A stretch of 64,000 nt of DNA from Burkholderiaceae bacterium (GTDB lineage Bacteria; Pseudomonadota; Gammaproteobacteria; Burkholderiales; Burkholderiaceae_D), in assembly GCA_030158675.1 (NCBI GenBank), contig JAOASL010000020.1, forward strand, positions 53,399 through 117,398. Direction: 5' to 3'. The position numbers and the translations under genes were made by a program. A model generated the notes under the pieces. It saw only the letters and a list, made by a program, of their open reading frames with translations. It did no database searches and was not told where the DNA came from. Below are positions 39,701 to 46,996 of the stretch, piece by piece. Position 1 is the stretch's first letter; each line of letters begins with the position of its first letter.

Positions 39701-40388
39701 AACCGGAATAGCGCGACATCGCCCAGGCATGCAGGCCAAGATCCAGATATTCCTGCACATTGCATGGGTAAAGCATGGGGATCATGCTGGCCGAGAACAA
39801 GTGATCCGACTGGTGTGGCAACGTCGATGAATACGCGCCATGGTCATCGCCGGCCACCAGGATCACACCGCCGTGCTCAGCCGTGCCGGCATGATTCATG
39901 TGCTTGAAGACGTCGCCGCAGCGGTCCACACCGGGGCCCTTGCCGTACCACAGCGCAAATACGCCGTCGTACTTTGCCGGACCGACCAGGCCGACCGTCT
40001 GCGTGCCCCAGACGGCGGTGGCTGCCAGATCCTCGTTCACGCCCGGCACGAATTTCACATGATGCTGGTCGAGGTGCTTCTGCGCCTTCCACAGTGCCTC
40101 GTCCAGCATGCCGAGCGGCGAACCGCGATAGCCGGAAATGAAACCGGCGGTGTTCAGGCCGGCTGCTTCATCGCGCAGCCGCTGCATCATCGGCAGTCGC
40201 ACCAGCGCCTGGATGCCCGACAGGTAGATGCGGCCAGCGACGGCGGTGTACTTGTCGTCGAGCGTGACATCGGGTCGCCGGATCGGCGAGCAGGCGGGCG
40301 CGGCAGCGGCGCCGGAGGTGGCGTCAGAGATAAGGCCTGAAGCGGCGCAAGCAGGCACGGCCTTGGCCGGCCGGGTGGCGGTTTGCAT
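36783..40388 (-). CDS. Indolepyruvate ferredoxin oxidoreductase, fused alpha/beta
   Basis: A 1201-aa single-chain 2-oxoacid:acceptor oxidoreductase that oxidatively decarboxylates aryl pyruvates to acyl-CoA. In order: a pyruvate-ferredoxin-oxidoreductase N-terminal domain (ISGYRGSPLGMLDEAL), a ThDP-binding core (GEGASWIGQAAF, then NLGDGTYFHSG), a cysteine region (CEGCGDCGAQSNC and nearby CNKDYACVKGFC) and a gamma-type domain (INGIGGTGVITIGALLGMAG). GGAGA before ATG 40388 supports the start. It is downstream of, and on the same strand as, the acetolactate-synthase-like gene, and the Lrp regulator at 42405 faces that pair, suggesting amino-acid-responsive catabolism. Confidence 0.92.
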   Translation of the reverse strand: MQTATRPAKAVPACAASGLISDATSGAAAAPACSPIRRPDVTLDDKYTAVAGRIYLSGIQALVRLPMMQRLRDEAAGLNTAGFISGYRGSPLGMLDEALWKAQKHLDQHHVKFVPGVNEDLAATAVWGTQTVGLVGPAKYDGVFALWYGKGPGVDRCGDVFKHMNHAGTAEHGGVILVAGDDHGAYSSTLPHQSDHLFSASMIPMLYPCNVQEYLDLGLHAWAMSRYSGCVIGFKALADTVESTASVDADPFRLQIVYPDDVILPEGGLNTRLSTDMLGMQARKQEALMQDYKIYAAIAYARANQLNRVMIDSPKAKLGIIASGKSYLDVLEALEELGIDEAMAADIGIRLYKVSMPWPLEPDGIRDFAQGLDEILVVEEKRQIVEYQLKEQLYNWREDVRPRVIGKFDEKGEWVAPRGDWLLTSKADFSVAQIARVIASRIARFHTSDLIRARLSFLEAKEQVLNKAVNTPPRPPYYCSGCPHNTSTRVPEGSLALAGIGCHVMATAIYPEFNKLTTHMGGEGASWIGQAAFSKVPHVFQNLGDGTYFHSGYLAIRAAVAAKVNMTYKILYNDAVAMTGGQPVDGMISVRQIAQQMAAEGVQRIALVTEDLSRYSDRSALPAHVTLHDRKDMDAVQRELREVQGLSVLIYDQVCAAEKRRRRKKGEFPEPPQRLFINDAVCEGCGDCGAQSNCTSILPLETALGRKRTIDQSSCNKDYACVKGFCPSFVTVTGGTPKKTRADKAMDESFTALPDPEAACCDQPYNILINGIGGTGVITIGALLGMAGHLEGKGVSVLDMTGMSQKNGSVTSHVRIAATPEAIRAQRIATGEADLVLGCDMLTAGAHDAISKMRAGRTHAVINTHEQPTGPFARQPDWQYPGDEVQALISESVGGAVEYIDATRIATALMGDSIATNLFMLGYAYQQGLLPLSELALMRAIELNGVAIAANQRAFRWGRRAAVDLKSVERIAVPAQPVLLTMPETLNGLLKTRVAFLTGYQNAAYAREYEALVNQVRQAEAAFGQGDPLARAVAKSLFKLMAYKDEYEVARLYTDGKFVEKLKQQFDGELTLKFNLAPPLLSKKDAKGYLVKGEYGRWMFGVFRLLARFKGLRGTRFDPFGRSAERRMERQLIGEYRALVQSLLRGLTADRLPQAVALASLAQQVRGFGHVKEAAVATYRRDVAAGLKTYGAATTEMPRAA

Positions 40389-40541
40389 GTTGAGTCTCCA
40401 AATGTTGATCGGATTGCGCTGCGGCCTTCGCTTGCCCGGTAAGGCTGCGTCAGGCTGCTGCGCGCTGCCGCGGTAGCGGCGTGCTTATGCGCGATACTGC
40501 AAAAAACCATAGCCGCCTGCGCGGACGGCCTGGCATGTCGC

Positions 40542-42305
40542 TTACTTTTTGTGGTCGCCGGCCAGCATCACCTCATGATGGCCCGCGCCAGCAGGAATCA
40601 TCGGGAAGCAGTTTTCTTCGGCTGCCACATGCACGTCAAGGAAATACGGTCCGTCGCTGGCCAGACATTCCGCGATCGCCGCGTCGAGATCTTCGCGGCG
40701 ATTAACCGTGCGTGCCTGCCAGCCGAAGCCGCGCGCGACGGCCACGAAATCCGGCAGCGCCTCGGTATAGCTATGACTGTAGCGGCCACCGTGGATCAGC
40801 TCCTGCCACTGACGCACCATGCCCATGTAACCATTGTTGGACAGGATCACCTTCACCGGCGTGCGGTGCTGCATAGCGGTCGACAGCTCTTGAATGTTCA
40901 TCAGGATCGATGCATCGCCGCTGACGCAGACGACCGTCCTGTCCGGGTGCGCAATCTGCGCGCCGATGGCCGCCGGCAGACCGTAGCCCATCGTGCCGGC
41001 GCCGCCCGAGGTGAGCCAGCGCATCGGCTGCTCGAATTTCAGGTACTGCGCGGCCCACATCTGGTGCTGGCCGACGTCGGTCGACACGATCGCATCGCGG
41101 CCCTCGAGCTGTGTCTGCAGCTGGCTCATCAGTGCCTGCGGCGCGATCGCGTCCGGCGTGTCTTCGAAGGCCAGCGACTGGCGCGCGCGCCATCCGTCAA
41201 TCTGCCGCCACCAGTCGTTCAGTCGGTCTGCCTGCGGCTGGCGATGCTCGACTCGTGCCAGCAGCGCAGCCAATACCTCCGCACAGTCGCCCACCAGTGG
41301 GATATCCGCTTTCACAATCTTGCTGACCGAGGTCGGGTCGATATCGACATGCAAGATCTTCGCGTGCGGGCAGAAATCCGCCAGGCGGCTGGTCACCCGG
41401 TCATCGAAACGCGCACCGATGCAGATCACCAGATCAGCGTGATGCATCGCCAGGTTCGCCTCCAGCGTACCGTGCATGCCCAGCATGCCCAGCCACTGCG
41501 GGCGTGATGCCGGCAGCGCACCCAGACCCATCAGCGTCAGCGTGCATGGCGCGTTGCTGACGTCGACTAGTCGGGCAAACAAGGCGCAGGCCCCGGCACC
41601 GGAATTCACCAGACCGCCACCGCCATAGATGACCGGGCGCTTCGCTTCACAAATGGCCTCGGCCGCATCGGCCAGCAGGCCTTCGTGCACGCTGCGCGCC
41701 GCTGGCGGCACCGGCGCGTCAACGCAGCCCTCGGTCGCCGTCACCGGGGCCAGCTGAAGGTCTTTCGGAAAATCGATCAATACCGGCCCGGGACGCCCGC
41801 CCTTCGCGAACGCAAGCGCCGCACGCACCGTCGCTTCGACCTGCGACGACTTGCGGATCTGCACATTCCATTTCGTGATCGTGCGTGAAATACCGAGCGC
41901 ATCGCACTCCTGAAACGCATCGGTACCGATCAGCGATGTCGCCACCTGGCCGCTGACACACAGCACGGGCACCGAGTCGCACATCGCGTCCAGCAAGCCG
42001 GTGGTGGTATTGCTCATGCCCGGACCAGAGGTAACGAACACCACGCCCACCTTGCCGGTGCTGCGCGCATAACCCTGCGCCGCATGCACGGCCGCCTGTT
42101 CGTGCCGCACCAGCACATGGCGCAGCCGCGGCTCGGCGTGCAGCGCGTCATACAGCGGCAGCACGGCGCCGCCCGGATAACCGAAAACCGTATCAACGCC
42201 GAGCGCAAGCAAGGTCTGAATCAGCACCGCTGCGCCGTTCGGGCAAACATTGGCTTCTGGGTCCGCCACTGCGGAGAAAGTTCGGAAATCGGCCACTTTG
42301 TTCAT
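40542..42305 (-). CDS. Acetolactate synthase large subunit-like ThDP enzyme
   Basis: A 587-aa ThDP enzyme of the IlvB family. Three domains are seen: the PYR domain with the catalytic-glutamate region (VRHEQAAVHAAQGYAR), a central FAD-type domain (LGMLGMHGTLEANLAMHHADLVICIGARFDDRVTS, given here as the segment between residues about 275 and 310) and the PP domain (CVSGDASILMNIQEL then NNGYMGMVRQWQ). These match anabolic acetolactate synthase well, including the catalytic-subunit motif GYPGGAVLPLYDAL. No ilvN/ilvH small subunit is adjacent, so it may be a second isozyme using a remote regulatory subunit. It is divergent from an Lrp regulator and upstream of the indolepyruvate oxidoreductase. 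Confidence 0.88.
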   Translation of the reverse strand: MNKVADFRTFSAVADPEANVCPNGAAVLIQTLLALGVDTVFGYPGGAVLPLYDALHAEPRLRHVLVRHEQAAVHAAQGYARSTGKVGVVFVTSGPGMSNTTTGLLDAMCDSVPVLCVSGQVATSLIGTDAFQECDALGISRTITKWNVQIRKSSQVEATVRAALAFAKGGRPGPVLIDFPKDLQLAPVTATEGCVDAPVPPAARSVHEGLLADAAEAICEAKRPVIYGGGGLVNSGAGACALFARLVDVSNAPCTLTLMGLGALPASRPQWLGMLGMHGTLEANLAMHHADLVICIGARFDDRVTSRLADFCPHAKILHVDIDPTSVSKIVKADIPLVGDCAEVLAALLARVEHRQPQADRLNDWWRQIDGWRARQSLAFEDTPDAIAPQALMSQLQTQLEGRDAIVSTDVGQHQMWAAQYLKFEQPMRWLTSGGAGTMGYGLPAAIGAQIAHPDRTVVCVSGDASILMNIQELSTAMQHRTPVKVILSNNGYMGMVRQWQELIHGGRYSHSYTEALPDFVAVARGFGWQARTVNRREDLDAAIAECLASDGPYFLDVHVAAEENCFPMIPAGAGHHEVMLAGDHKK

Positions 42306-42404
42306 GCCGCCAATTTACCGAGGTAAGCACAGAAAAGGCTTCCTTTTTTTCGACAAAAACCCGAAGATTCAGAAAAATTTTCTTAATTTATTAAATTTTA
42401 CAGA
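42306..42404. promoter_or_regulatory. AT-rich divergent promoter, acetolactate synthase / Lrp
   Basis: A 99-bp strongly AT-rich divergent region, with runs such as AAAAATTTTCTTAATTTATTAAATTTT close to the Lrp ATG. This composition is typical of Lrp-family operators and autoregulation. No exact site can be assigned by eye. Confidence 0.5.
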
Positions 42405-42884
42405 ATGAATATCGATAAATTCGACATAGCGATCCTGGAAGCCCTGCAAAAGGATGCGCGTATCAGCCTGCAGGAGCTGGGCAAACAGGTCGGGCTGACC
42501 TCATCGCCCTGCTGGAACCGCGTCAAGCGGATGGAGGAAGCCGGCGTGATCGAAGGATATTCAGTGCGGGTGAATCCGGAAAAAATCGGGCTGACCGAGA
42601 CGGTGATCCTGCATGTCACGCTGGATAACCATTCGGATGAAGCGCTGTTCCAGTTCGGCCAGGCGCTCGAAGCCGTGCCGGAAGTAATGGAAGCCTTCCT
42701 GGTATCGGGCGACTACGACTATTACATCCGTGTCGCGGTCGAAGGCACCAAGGGCTACGAGCGCTTCTTGCGCGAGAAGCTGTACAAAATCCCGGGGATA
42801 CGGAACAGCAAATCAAGTTTCGTGTTGCGACGACTGAAGGAAAGTCAGGTGCCGTTGAGGCGGTCGGCTCAGGTTGAAAAATAA
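42405..42884 (+). CDS. Lrp/AsnC family transcriptional regulator
   Basis: A 159-aa Lrp protein. The HTH is at about residues 20-45 (ISLQELGKQVGLTSSPCWNRVKRM region) and the C-terminal RAM domain contains AFLVSGDYDYYIRV and IPGIRNSKSSFVLRR. It is divergent from the acetolactate-synthase-like gene. It differs clearly from the Lrp at 20541-21017, so the window encodes two separate Lrp circuits. It is the last core-type gene before the AT-rich island at 42885. Confidence 0.92.
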   Translation: MNIDKFDIAILEALQKDARISLQELGKQVGLTSSPCWNRVKRMEEAGVIEGYSVRVNPEKIGLTETVILHVTLDNHSDEALFQFGQALEAVPEVMEAFLVSGDYDYYIRVAVEGTKGYERFLREKLYKIPGIRNSKSSFVLRRLKESQVPLRRSAQVEK

Positions 42885-43176
42885 ATGCGGGCGGTGGAAT
42901 AACAACTCGCGTTCGGGATTCTCACCAAAATACACCCGCACATCGACACACCGTCCCATGGCCGGAGGCTTCGACACGCAACGACATCCCGCTTCTGCCG
43001 GGAGCACAGATCAGATAGGGCAACCGGAATCCTGTTTTAGGCAACAATCGACGATATGAGCTTTTGACATTAATTATGATATTTTTTATAATTAGTTTGC
43101 ATTTCCGCATAAAACGTTTTTAAATCCGCAATAGTTCTCAGTGCCTGCTCCGGCCACTGGACTGGCCAGGACAGGA
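42885..43176. other. AT-rich left flank of the kinase island
   Basis: This gap of about 290 bp becomes strongly AT-rich after 43040, unlike its surroundings. It contains the consensus promoter at 43064-43092 and two 11-bp words, GCTTCTGCCGG (42991-43001) and CGTTTTTAAAT (43115-43125), that recur in the same order in the right flank (46827-46837 and 46882-46892). An alternative GTG start for the kinase gene lies at 43141. Confidence 0.55.
43064..43092 (+). promoter_or_regulatory. Perfect consensus sigma-70 promoter
   Basis: TTGACA (43064-43069) and TATAAT (43087-43092) are separated by exactly 17 bp. Both hexamers match the consensus without a mismatch, and the spacer is AT-rich. Transcription would begin near 43099, about 78 bp before the kinase ATG. 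It is expected to be strong unless repressed. Confidence 0.85.
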
Positions 43177-43797
43177 ATGACAAGCCAAATCAGAACGCCG
43201 CGACAGCCGGCGTCCTCGCAACCACACCGTTTTCGATTCAAGCACTATCCCCGCATATTTCTGGGCGATCATCCGCGCGCGGTCGAGATACGCATGGATA
43301 CGATCGAGAGAGTCACCAGGACATGGCCCGGCTCAACGCATTTTCTCCGTAGCTCGCAGGGCTGGATGCGATACAGCCGTTATGTTCAAGGGCACCGCGC
43401 CGCTATCGGCCTGACGGCAATCCAGCTAAAACAAATCTGTCAGCAACTGGACGCGGCTTATGCCGAGGGTCTGGTACACGGTGACGTGCACCGCAAGAAC
43501 GTCTTGGTCGATGAAGCGGGTAGGTTCGCCCACCTCATTGATTGGGAGCCCGCGCTGCGGCAACTGCGCGATGGCCGGGCAGTCTGGATGTGCACGCCGG
43601 GATGGCAGGACCCGGACGATATCGCCTGCCGTACCGTCAGCGTGCGTACGGACCTGCTGGGCGTGTGGCGGCTCGCAACGGGCGCCCTTCCCGATTTTTT
43701 CCATTGGACAGCGTGGACAGATATCAAGACGCGATGCATTCAGTCGTCCGCGCCATTTAACGAACTTCTTTGCCTCTTAAACGAGGAAGGATCATGA
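43177..43797 (+). CDS. Small eukaryotic-like protein kinase
   Basis: A 206-aa kinase-fold protein. The catalytic loop is His101-Gly-Asp103-Val-His-Arg-Lys107-Asn108 (HGDVHRKN). The metal-binding DFG position is Asp122-Trp-Glu. An APE-like segment (CTPGWQDPDD) and a helix-F-like RTDLLGVWRL follow. The N-lobe is very short and I see no glycine-rich loop, resembling minimal Bud32/LPS-kinase-type enzymes. ATG 43177 is preferred because AGGACAGGA precedes it; GTG 43141 is possible. The stop overlaps the next start (ATGA), so a fixed ratio with the 533-aa protein is likely. Its substrate could be that protein, but this is inference. Confidence 0.7.
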   Translation: MTSQIRTPRQPASSQPHRFRFKHYPRIFLGDHPRAVEIRMDTIERVTRTWPGSTHFLRSSQGWMRYSRYVQGHRAAIGLTAIQLKQICQQLDAAYAEGLVHGDVHRKNVLVDEAGRFAHLIDWEPALRQLRDGRAVWMCTPGWQDPDDIACRTVSVRTDLLGVWRLATGALPDFFHWTAWTDIKTRCIQSSAPFNELLCLLNEEGS

Positions 43798-45395
43798 CCA
43801 AAAAAACGGCAGGCCCTGACAAAACTACGAAGACTACGAAACTGGTCGAAGTAGTCGATCAACTCTTTAACGCCGAAGACCTGGAAGCGCTGCCAGAAGG
43901 CTTTGAGAGCATTGATCCGGGCGAGCTGATCCGCGAGATCGGACGGCAGGCAGAAGCGAGTCATTCGGGAAAAAGCATCATTCTTCCCGCAGATAGCCCC
44001 TCCGATGCAGCCAAAAATTTCCTCCAGGCGCTTGCCGATGGCCGGGGTAACGTCACCGGGAATGAACTGGACGCCGCATGGGCGGCCATCCGCCTCAGCA
44101 TGGACTTCCAGATCAGCGGCGATGAAGCATGGTGCCCCCGCATCCTTCCGAACGGCGGTGTCGCATGGCGCAATTACCATCGCGTGCTTGGATTCGACAA
44201 TGATCTTCATGGCTCCATCGGTGTCAACGTCATCGCATTCCGGAAAGAACTCGCCGATCTGGCGACGGCGGTCCGGCAAGCGAAGGATCCCGATCTGGAC
44301 GACCCGAACGGTTTCGGCCTCCTCCATCGCGACGACAACGGACTCTCGTGGACCAGAGACATTCCCGAATCGCTGTCCTCTTTCGGGCAAACCCTGGTGA
44401 TCCTGCCTGCCGGATGGATCACATTCGCGGCCCCTCACCCAGAGCGCTGGCCCGTCGTGGGCCATTCACTCCTGCAACAGACCTCCCAATCCAGTCGACG
44501 CGGGATGGCCGTCTTGCGCGTATTCAGGGACCGTATATTCGTCTATGGCTTCTATCGGTCGGATGATGACTACGACACCATCCTCGAGCGGTTTGGCGAC
44601 GACCTCGGCGGCGAAGGACCAAACGGCCAGCCCGTTTCGTTGACCATCACCACCGATACTGCGTTACTGAAAACCCGTGTAGCCGATGCACTGCGCCTGA
44701 GCCAGCCCGCACTTTTCCAAGACCTGTATGTCGAGGACATCACGAAATTTCTGGCAGAGAAGGCATTATTCGACGACTACGCGCAGGCCAAGACCTACCA
44801 GATACTTCACTGGATGCCCATCTTCGGCGAGTCTCCATCGGCACCTGCGACCGAACGAACGGATGCACTCGCTTTCCTCGCTCAGGCGGCACAGGTGAAT
44901 TACCAACTCGCGATTGTCCAATTCAGTCCGGGTCTGGTAAATAAAATTCGCGGCTTGGGCGCGGCAATCACCAAGCGCATCAGCAAGGCGATTCCTGAAT
45001 CCTTACTCAACGGAGCACGCCTGTGCATTCCGGATGTTTCATCTCAGCCGCAGGATCCGATCCGGGATGAATGGATCGTCGATTATGGCAGCCCGGAGGC
45101 CAAGCTCAGGTTCGACGCGCTGGAATCGGAATGGCACAAAACCAGTCGCGAAGAAAAGCAATTGTATGGTCTCGAAGAAGAGGATTTCCTGCAGGAGCAG
45201 CAAATCAGGTTTGCTGTCCTTTTGCAGACGAGTGATACCGACCCGGCGTTTTGGCACGGTATCGGCCTTGCGGCTTCCGAAGCCGTGGAGGGGACCGTAC
45301 ACGTCCTGATTCCGCTCTACGGCTACTGCCAGGGTTACGATTGCGGAGACCTGGATACCGGCAACCACGAGAAGTTCATCGACCAACCTGACTGA
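43794..45395 (+). CDS. Unrecognised 533-aa protein coupled to the kinase
   Basis: I do not recognise this family. The 533-aa product has no signal peptide, no clear membrane helix, no P-loop and no obvious nuclease or protease motif. The first 20 residues are Lys/Thr-rich (MTKKTAGPDKTTKTTK), a possible phosphorylation tail. A mixed alpha/beta region follows, and a clearly acidic C-terminal third (RFDALESEWHK to YGLEEEDFLQEQQ) ends in Cys-containing GYCQGYDCGDLDTGNHEKF. AGGAAGG precedes the ATG, which overlaps the kinase stop. Base composition and codon use look more AT-rich than the flanking metabolic genes. It may be the kinase target or effector of the cassette. Confidence 0.75.
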   Translation: MTKKTAGPDKTTKTTKLVEVVDQLFNAEDLEALPEGFESIDPGELIREIGRQAEASHSGKSIILPADSPSDAAKNFLQALADGRGNVTGNELDAAWAAIRLSMDFQISGDEAWCPRILPNGGVAWRNYHRVLGFDNDLHGSIGVNVIAFRKELADLATAVRQAKDPDLDDPNGFGLLHRDDNGLSWTRDIPESLSSFGQTLVILPAGWITFAAPHPERWPVVGHSLLQQTSQSSRRGMAVLRVFRDRIFVYGFYRSDDDYDTILERFGDDLGGEGPNGQPVSLTITTDTALLKTRVADALRLSQPALFQDLYVEDITKFLAEKALFDDYAQAKTYQILHWMPIFGESPSAPATERTDALAFLAQAAQVNYQLAIVQFSPGLVNKIRGLGAAITKRISKAIPESLLNGARLCIPDVSSQPQDPIRDEWIVDYGSPEAKLRFDALESEWHKTSREEKQLYGLEEEDFLQEQQIRFAVLLQTSDTDPAFWHGIGLAASEAVEGTVHVLIPLYGYCQGYDCGDLDTGNHEKFIDQPD

Positions 45396-45406
45396 CCGTT
45401 TTTACG

Positions 45407-46228
45407 ATGTCTCCGTTACTAATAGATTTCGCCGGCTGGCTGGCAAAAAAATGGGCAGGTGATTTTCATCACTCATACCAAGTGACTGCCTCAGTGCACT
45501 GGACATGGTATCGCAAGAACTTCGACCGAACTACGTGGGCCTGCACATCGCTCAGTGACGCGCTGCATAAGTACTCATGGGCAGGCAAAGATTACGAAGA
45601 AAACAAAAAACATCTTGATACTTACGCGGCCGCCCTGCAAAGCAGCCTGCGTCTTGGCGCCAATGCGCAAGCGGAAGCCTGCTGTATCGACATCATGGAT
45701 TGGGGGAACGTTCGGACCCGTTCGACGAGGGAATGGCTGGCGACACTCGGCAAAAGCGGCGAACTTTGTGAAAGACTATCTGGTGCGATTGCGGCGCTCA
45801 AAGCGGGCGAAACCTCCCGCTTCAATTCGCCTGAAGACCTCCTGATGAACTCCGGCACCACGAAGATCTATTCGCTCGGGGACAGTTCAGATGCCCTGAT
45901 TATCTACGACGGCAGAGTGGGCGCGGCACTGGGTTATCTGGCCGCACAGTTTCTGACCCAAAGAGGCGAGGAAGAACTGCCCGAAGAGTTCGGATTCATG
46001 TGGGGCCAGAGCCGTCTCACCAAGCAAGGTCACCACCACAGAAATCCTTCGGTGGGACCTTACAAATTCAGGGCGTTGGGAGTCGGCAATTACAGGAACG
46101 GTCAGCACGCCGACATGGTCGTCAGGGGCTCGAAACTCATCGACAACCTGTCGCAGCAAACGGGCGTTACACCACGCGAATGGGAAGCGGCCCTGTTTAT
46201 GGTCGGTTACGAATTACCTGGCAGCTGA
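45407..46228 (+). CDS. Unrecognised 273-aa protein, possibly OGG-like helix-hairpin fold
   Basis: A 273-aa protein starting 11 bp after the 533-aa gene. No family is assigned with confidence. The central segment IIYDGRVGAALGYLAAQF (Asp168, Arg170) looks like the conserved D-x-R-V segment I associate with the 8-oxoguanine-glycosylase-like (OGG-like) family of uncharacterised proteins. GNYRNGQHADMVVRGSKL and the final WEAALFMVGYEL may be further conserved blocks. The N-terminal third is rich in Trp and Tyr. If the resemblance holds it could bind or process nucleic acid. No signal peptide or membrane helix is seen. It is the last gene of the putative three-gene operon. Confidence 0.65.
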   Translation: MSPLLIDFAGWLAKKWAGDFHHSYQVTASVHWTWYRKNFDRTTWACTSLSDALHKYSWAGKDYEENKKHLDTYAAALQSSLRLGANAQAEACCIDIMDWGNVRTRSTREWLATLGKSGELCERLSGAIAALKAGETSRFNSPEDLLMNSGTTKIYSLGDSSDALIIYDGRVGAALGYLAAQFLTQRGEEELPEEFGFMWGQSRLTKQGHHHRNPSVGPYKFRALGVGNYRNGQHADMVVRGSKLIDNLSQQTGVTPREWEAALFMVGYELPGS

Positions 46229-46258
46229 TAAAGTCCAGGCAATTTTCGTCCGGTTACC

Positions 46259-46287
46259 CAGAGGGGGCACCTTCTTTTCCCCCTCTG
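46259..46287. other. Hairpin after the kinase operon
   Basis: A perfect 9-bp inverted repeat (CAGAGGGGG / CCCCCTCTG, 11-nt loop) lies 30 bp past the last stop of the kinase operon. No T tract follows on either strand. It may mark the operon end. Confidence 0.45.
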
Positions 46288-46333
46288 CGAAAAACCGTAT
46301 GACCTCGACTGTTCCGCCGTCGGTTCGCCAGAT

Positions 46334-46720
46334 TCATTGCGCTTCGCAGGCAGCCTTCATCAGGCGACTGTCAGGCGTGCCCGGCTGGACATCGATCCAG
46401 TGGCCGACCAGCGTGTGCTCAGCCACTGAATCTCCGCGCCCCATTTTGTCGCTCATCTTGTGCGTGCTCAGCACGCGCTTCTTTTCGCCCCGGCAGTTGT
46501 ACTCGGTCGGATACAGCACGGACCGATAGACCTTGCCCTGTTCGTTGCCTTCAGCGTGCAGGTCATGCAAGTCCCAGATGAAGGCAATGCCGCTCATCTG
46601 CACCATCCGGACCGGGTCGAAATAACGGCTTTCGCGATCGGTGCTCGCGTACGGCTCCCAGCGTTCAGCAAAGGCCGATGACGCCAGCAAGCAGGCGCCC
46701 AATACAACTAGTTTTTTCAT
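46334..46720 (-). CDS. Exported surface-adhesin E-like small protein
   Basis: A 128-aa secreted or periplasmic protein with a clear signal peptide (MKKLVVLGACLLASSAFA). The mature part follows the surface-adhesin protein E pattern: ESRYFDPVRMVQMSGIAFIWDLHD, here residues about 30-53, then the SVLYPTEYNCRGEKKR and GHWIDVQPGTPDSRLMKAAC segments. Two cysteines in the mature chain may form a disulfide. Molecular function is uncertain. It lies opposite to and downstream of the kinase operon. Confidence 0.75.
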   Translation of the reverse strand: MKKLVVLGACLLASSAFAERWEPYASTDRESRYFDPVRMVQMSGIAFIWDLHDLHAEGNEQGKVYRSVLYPTEYNCRGEKKRVLSTHKMSDKMGRGDSVAEHTLVGHWIDVQPGTPDSRLMKAACEAQ

Positions 46721-46996
46721 TTTTTCTTGGTAAAAAACAATCAGGGACAGCGAAAAGATAAACCAGCAGGGAAATTCTTGCAGGAAACGCCGTGATTTGA
46801 GCTACAGCAGGACCGGATCAGCCCCGGCTTCTGCCGGAGAGCCGCATTGCGAAAACGTTCCAATGTTATTAAAAAATTAATCGTTTTTAAATTTACATCA
46901 TGTTGCATGTCGAATATGATCTTGCCTGCTGTTCAGTAACCGAACGCCTAGCGTGAGAAGCTTTCTCCAGCGTAAAGAGTTCCACTGCGAGCCTCC
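46721..46996. other. 276-bp divergent region, right flank of the island
   Basis: This region separates the adhesin-E-like gene (minus) from the GGDEF/EAL gene (plus). It contains GCTTCTGCCGG (46827-46837), the inverted repeat ATTAA-AAAA-TTAAT (46868-46881) and CGTTTTTAAAT (46882-46892). The 11-bp words also occur in the left flank. Promoters for both neighbours must lie here; none is clearly consensus. Confidence 0.5.

Noticed and set aside
37461..39830. A 789-codon open frame on the plus strand opposite the indolepyruvate oxidoreductase gene
   Set aside because: It is the antisense shadow of a high-GC gene: Arg/His/Ala-rich with no domain, while the minus strand has clear ThDP and FeS motifs.
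43294..43797. Shorter kinase start at the ATG at 43294
   Set aside because: It would remove even more of the N-lobe and lacks a good ribosome binding site; ATG 43177 is better supported.
46259..46287. Strong intrinsic terminator after the kinase operon
   Set aside because: The 9-bp hairpin has no T tract on either side, so it is listed only as a hairpin.
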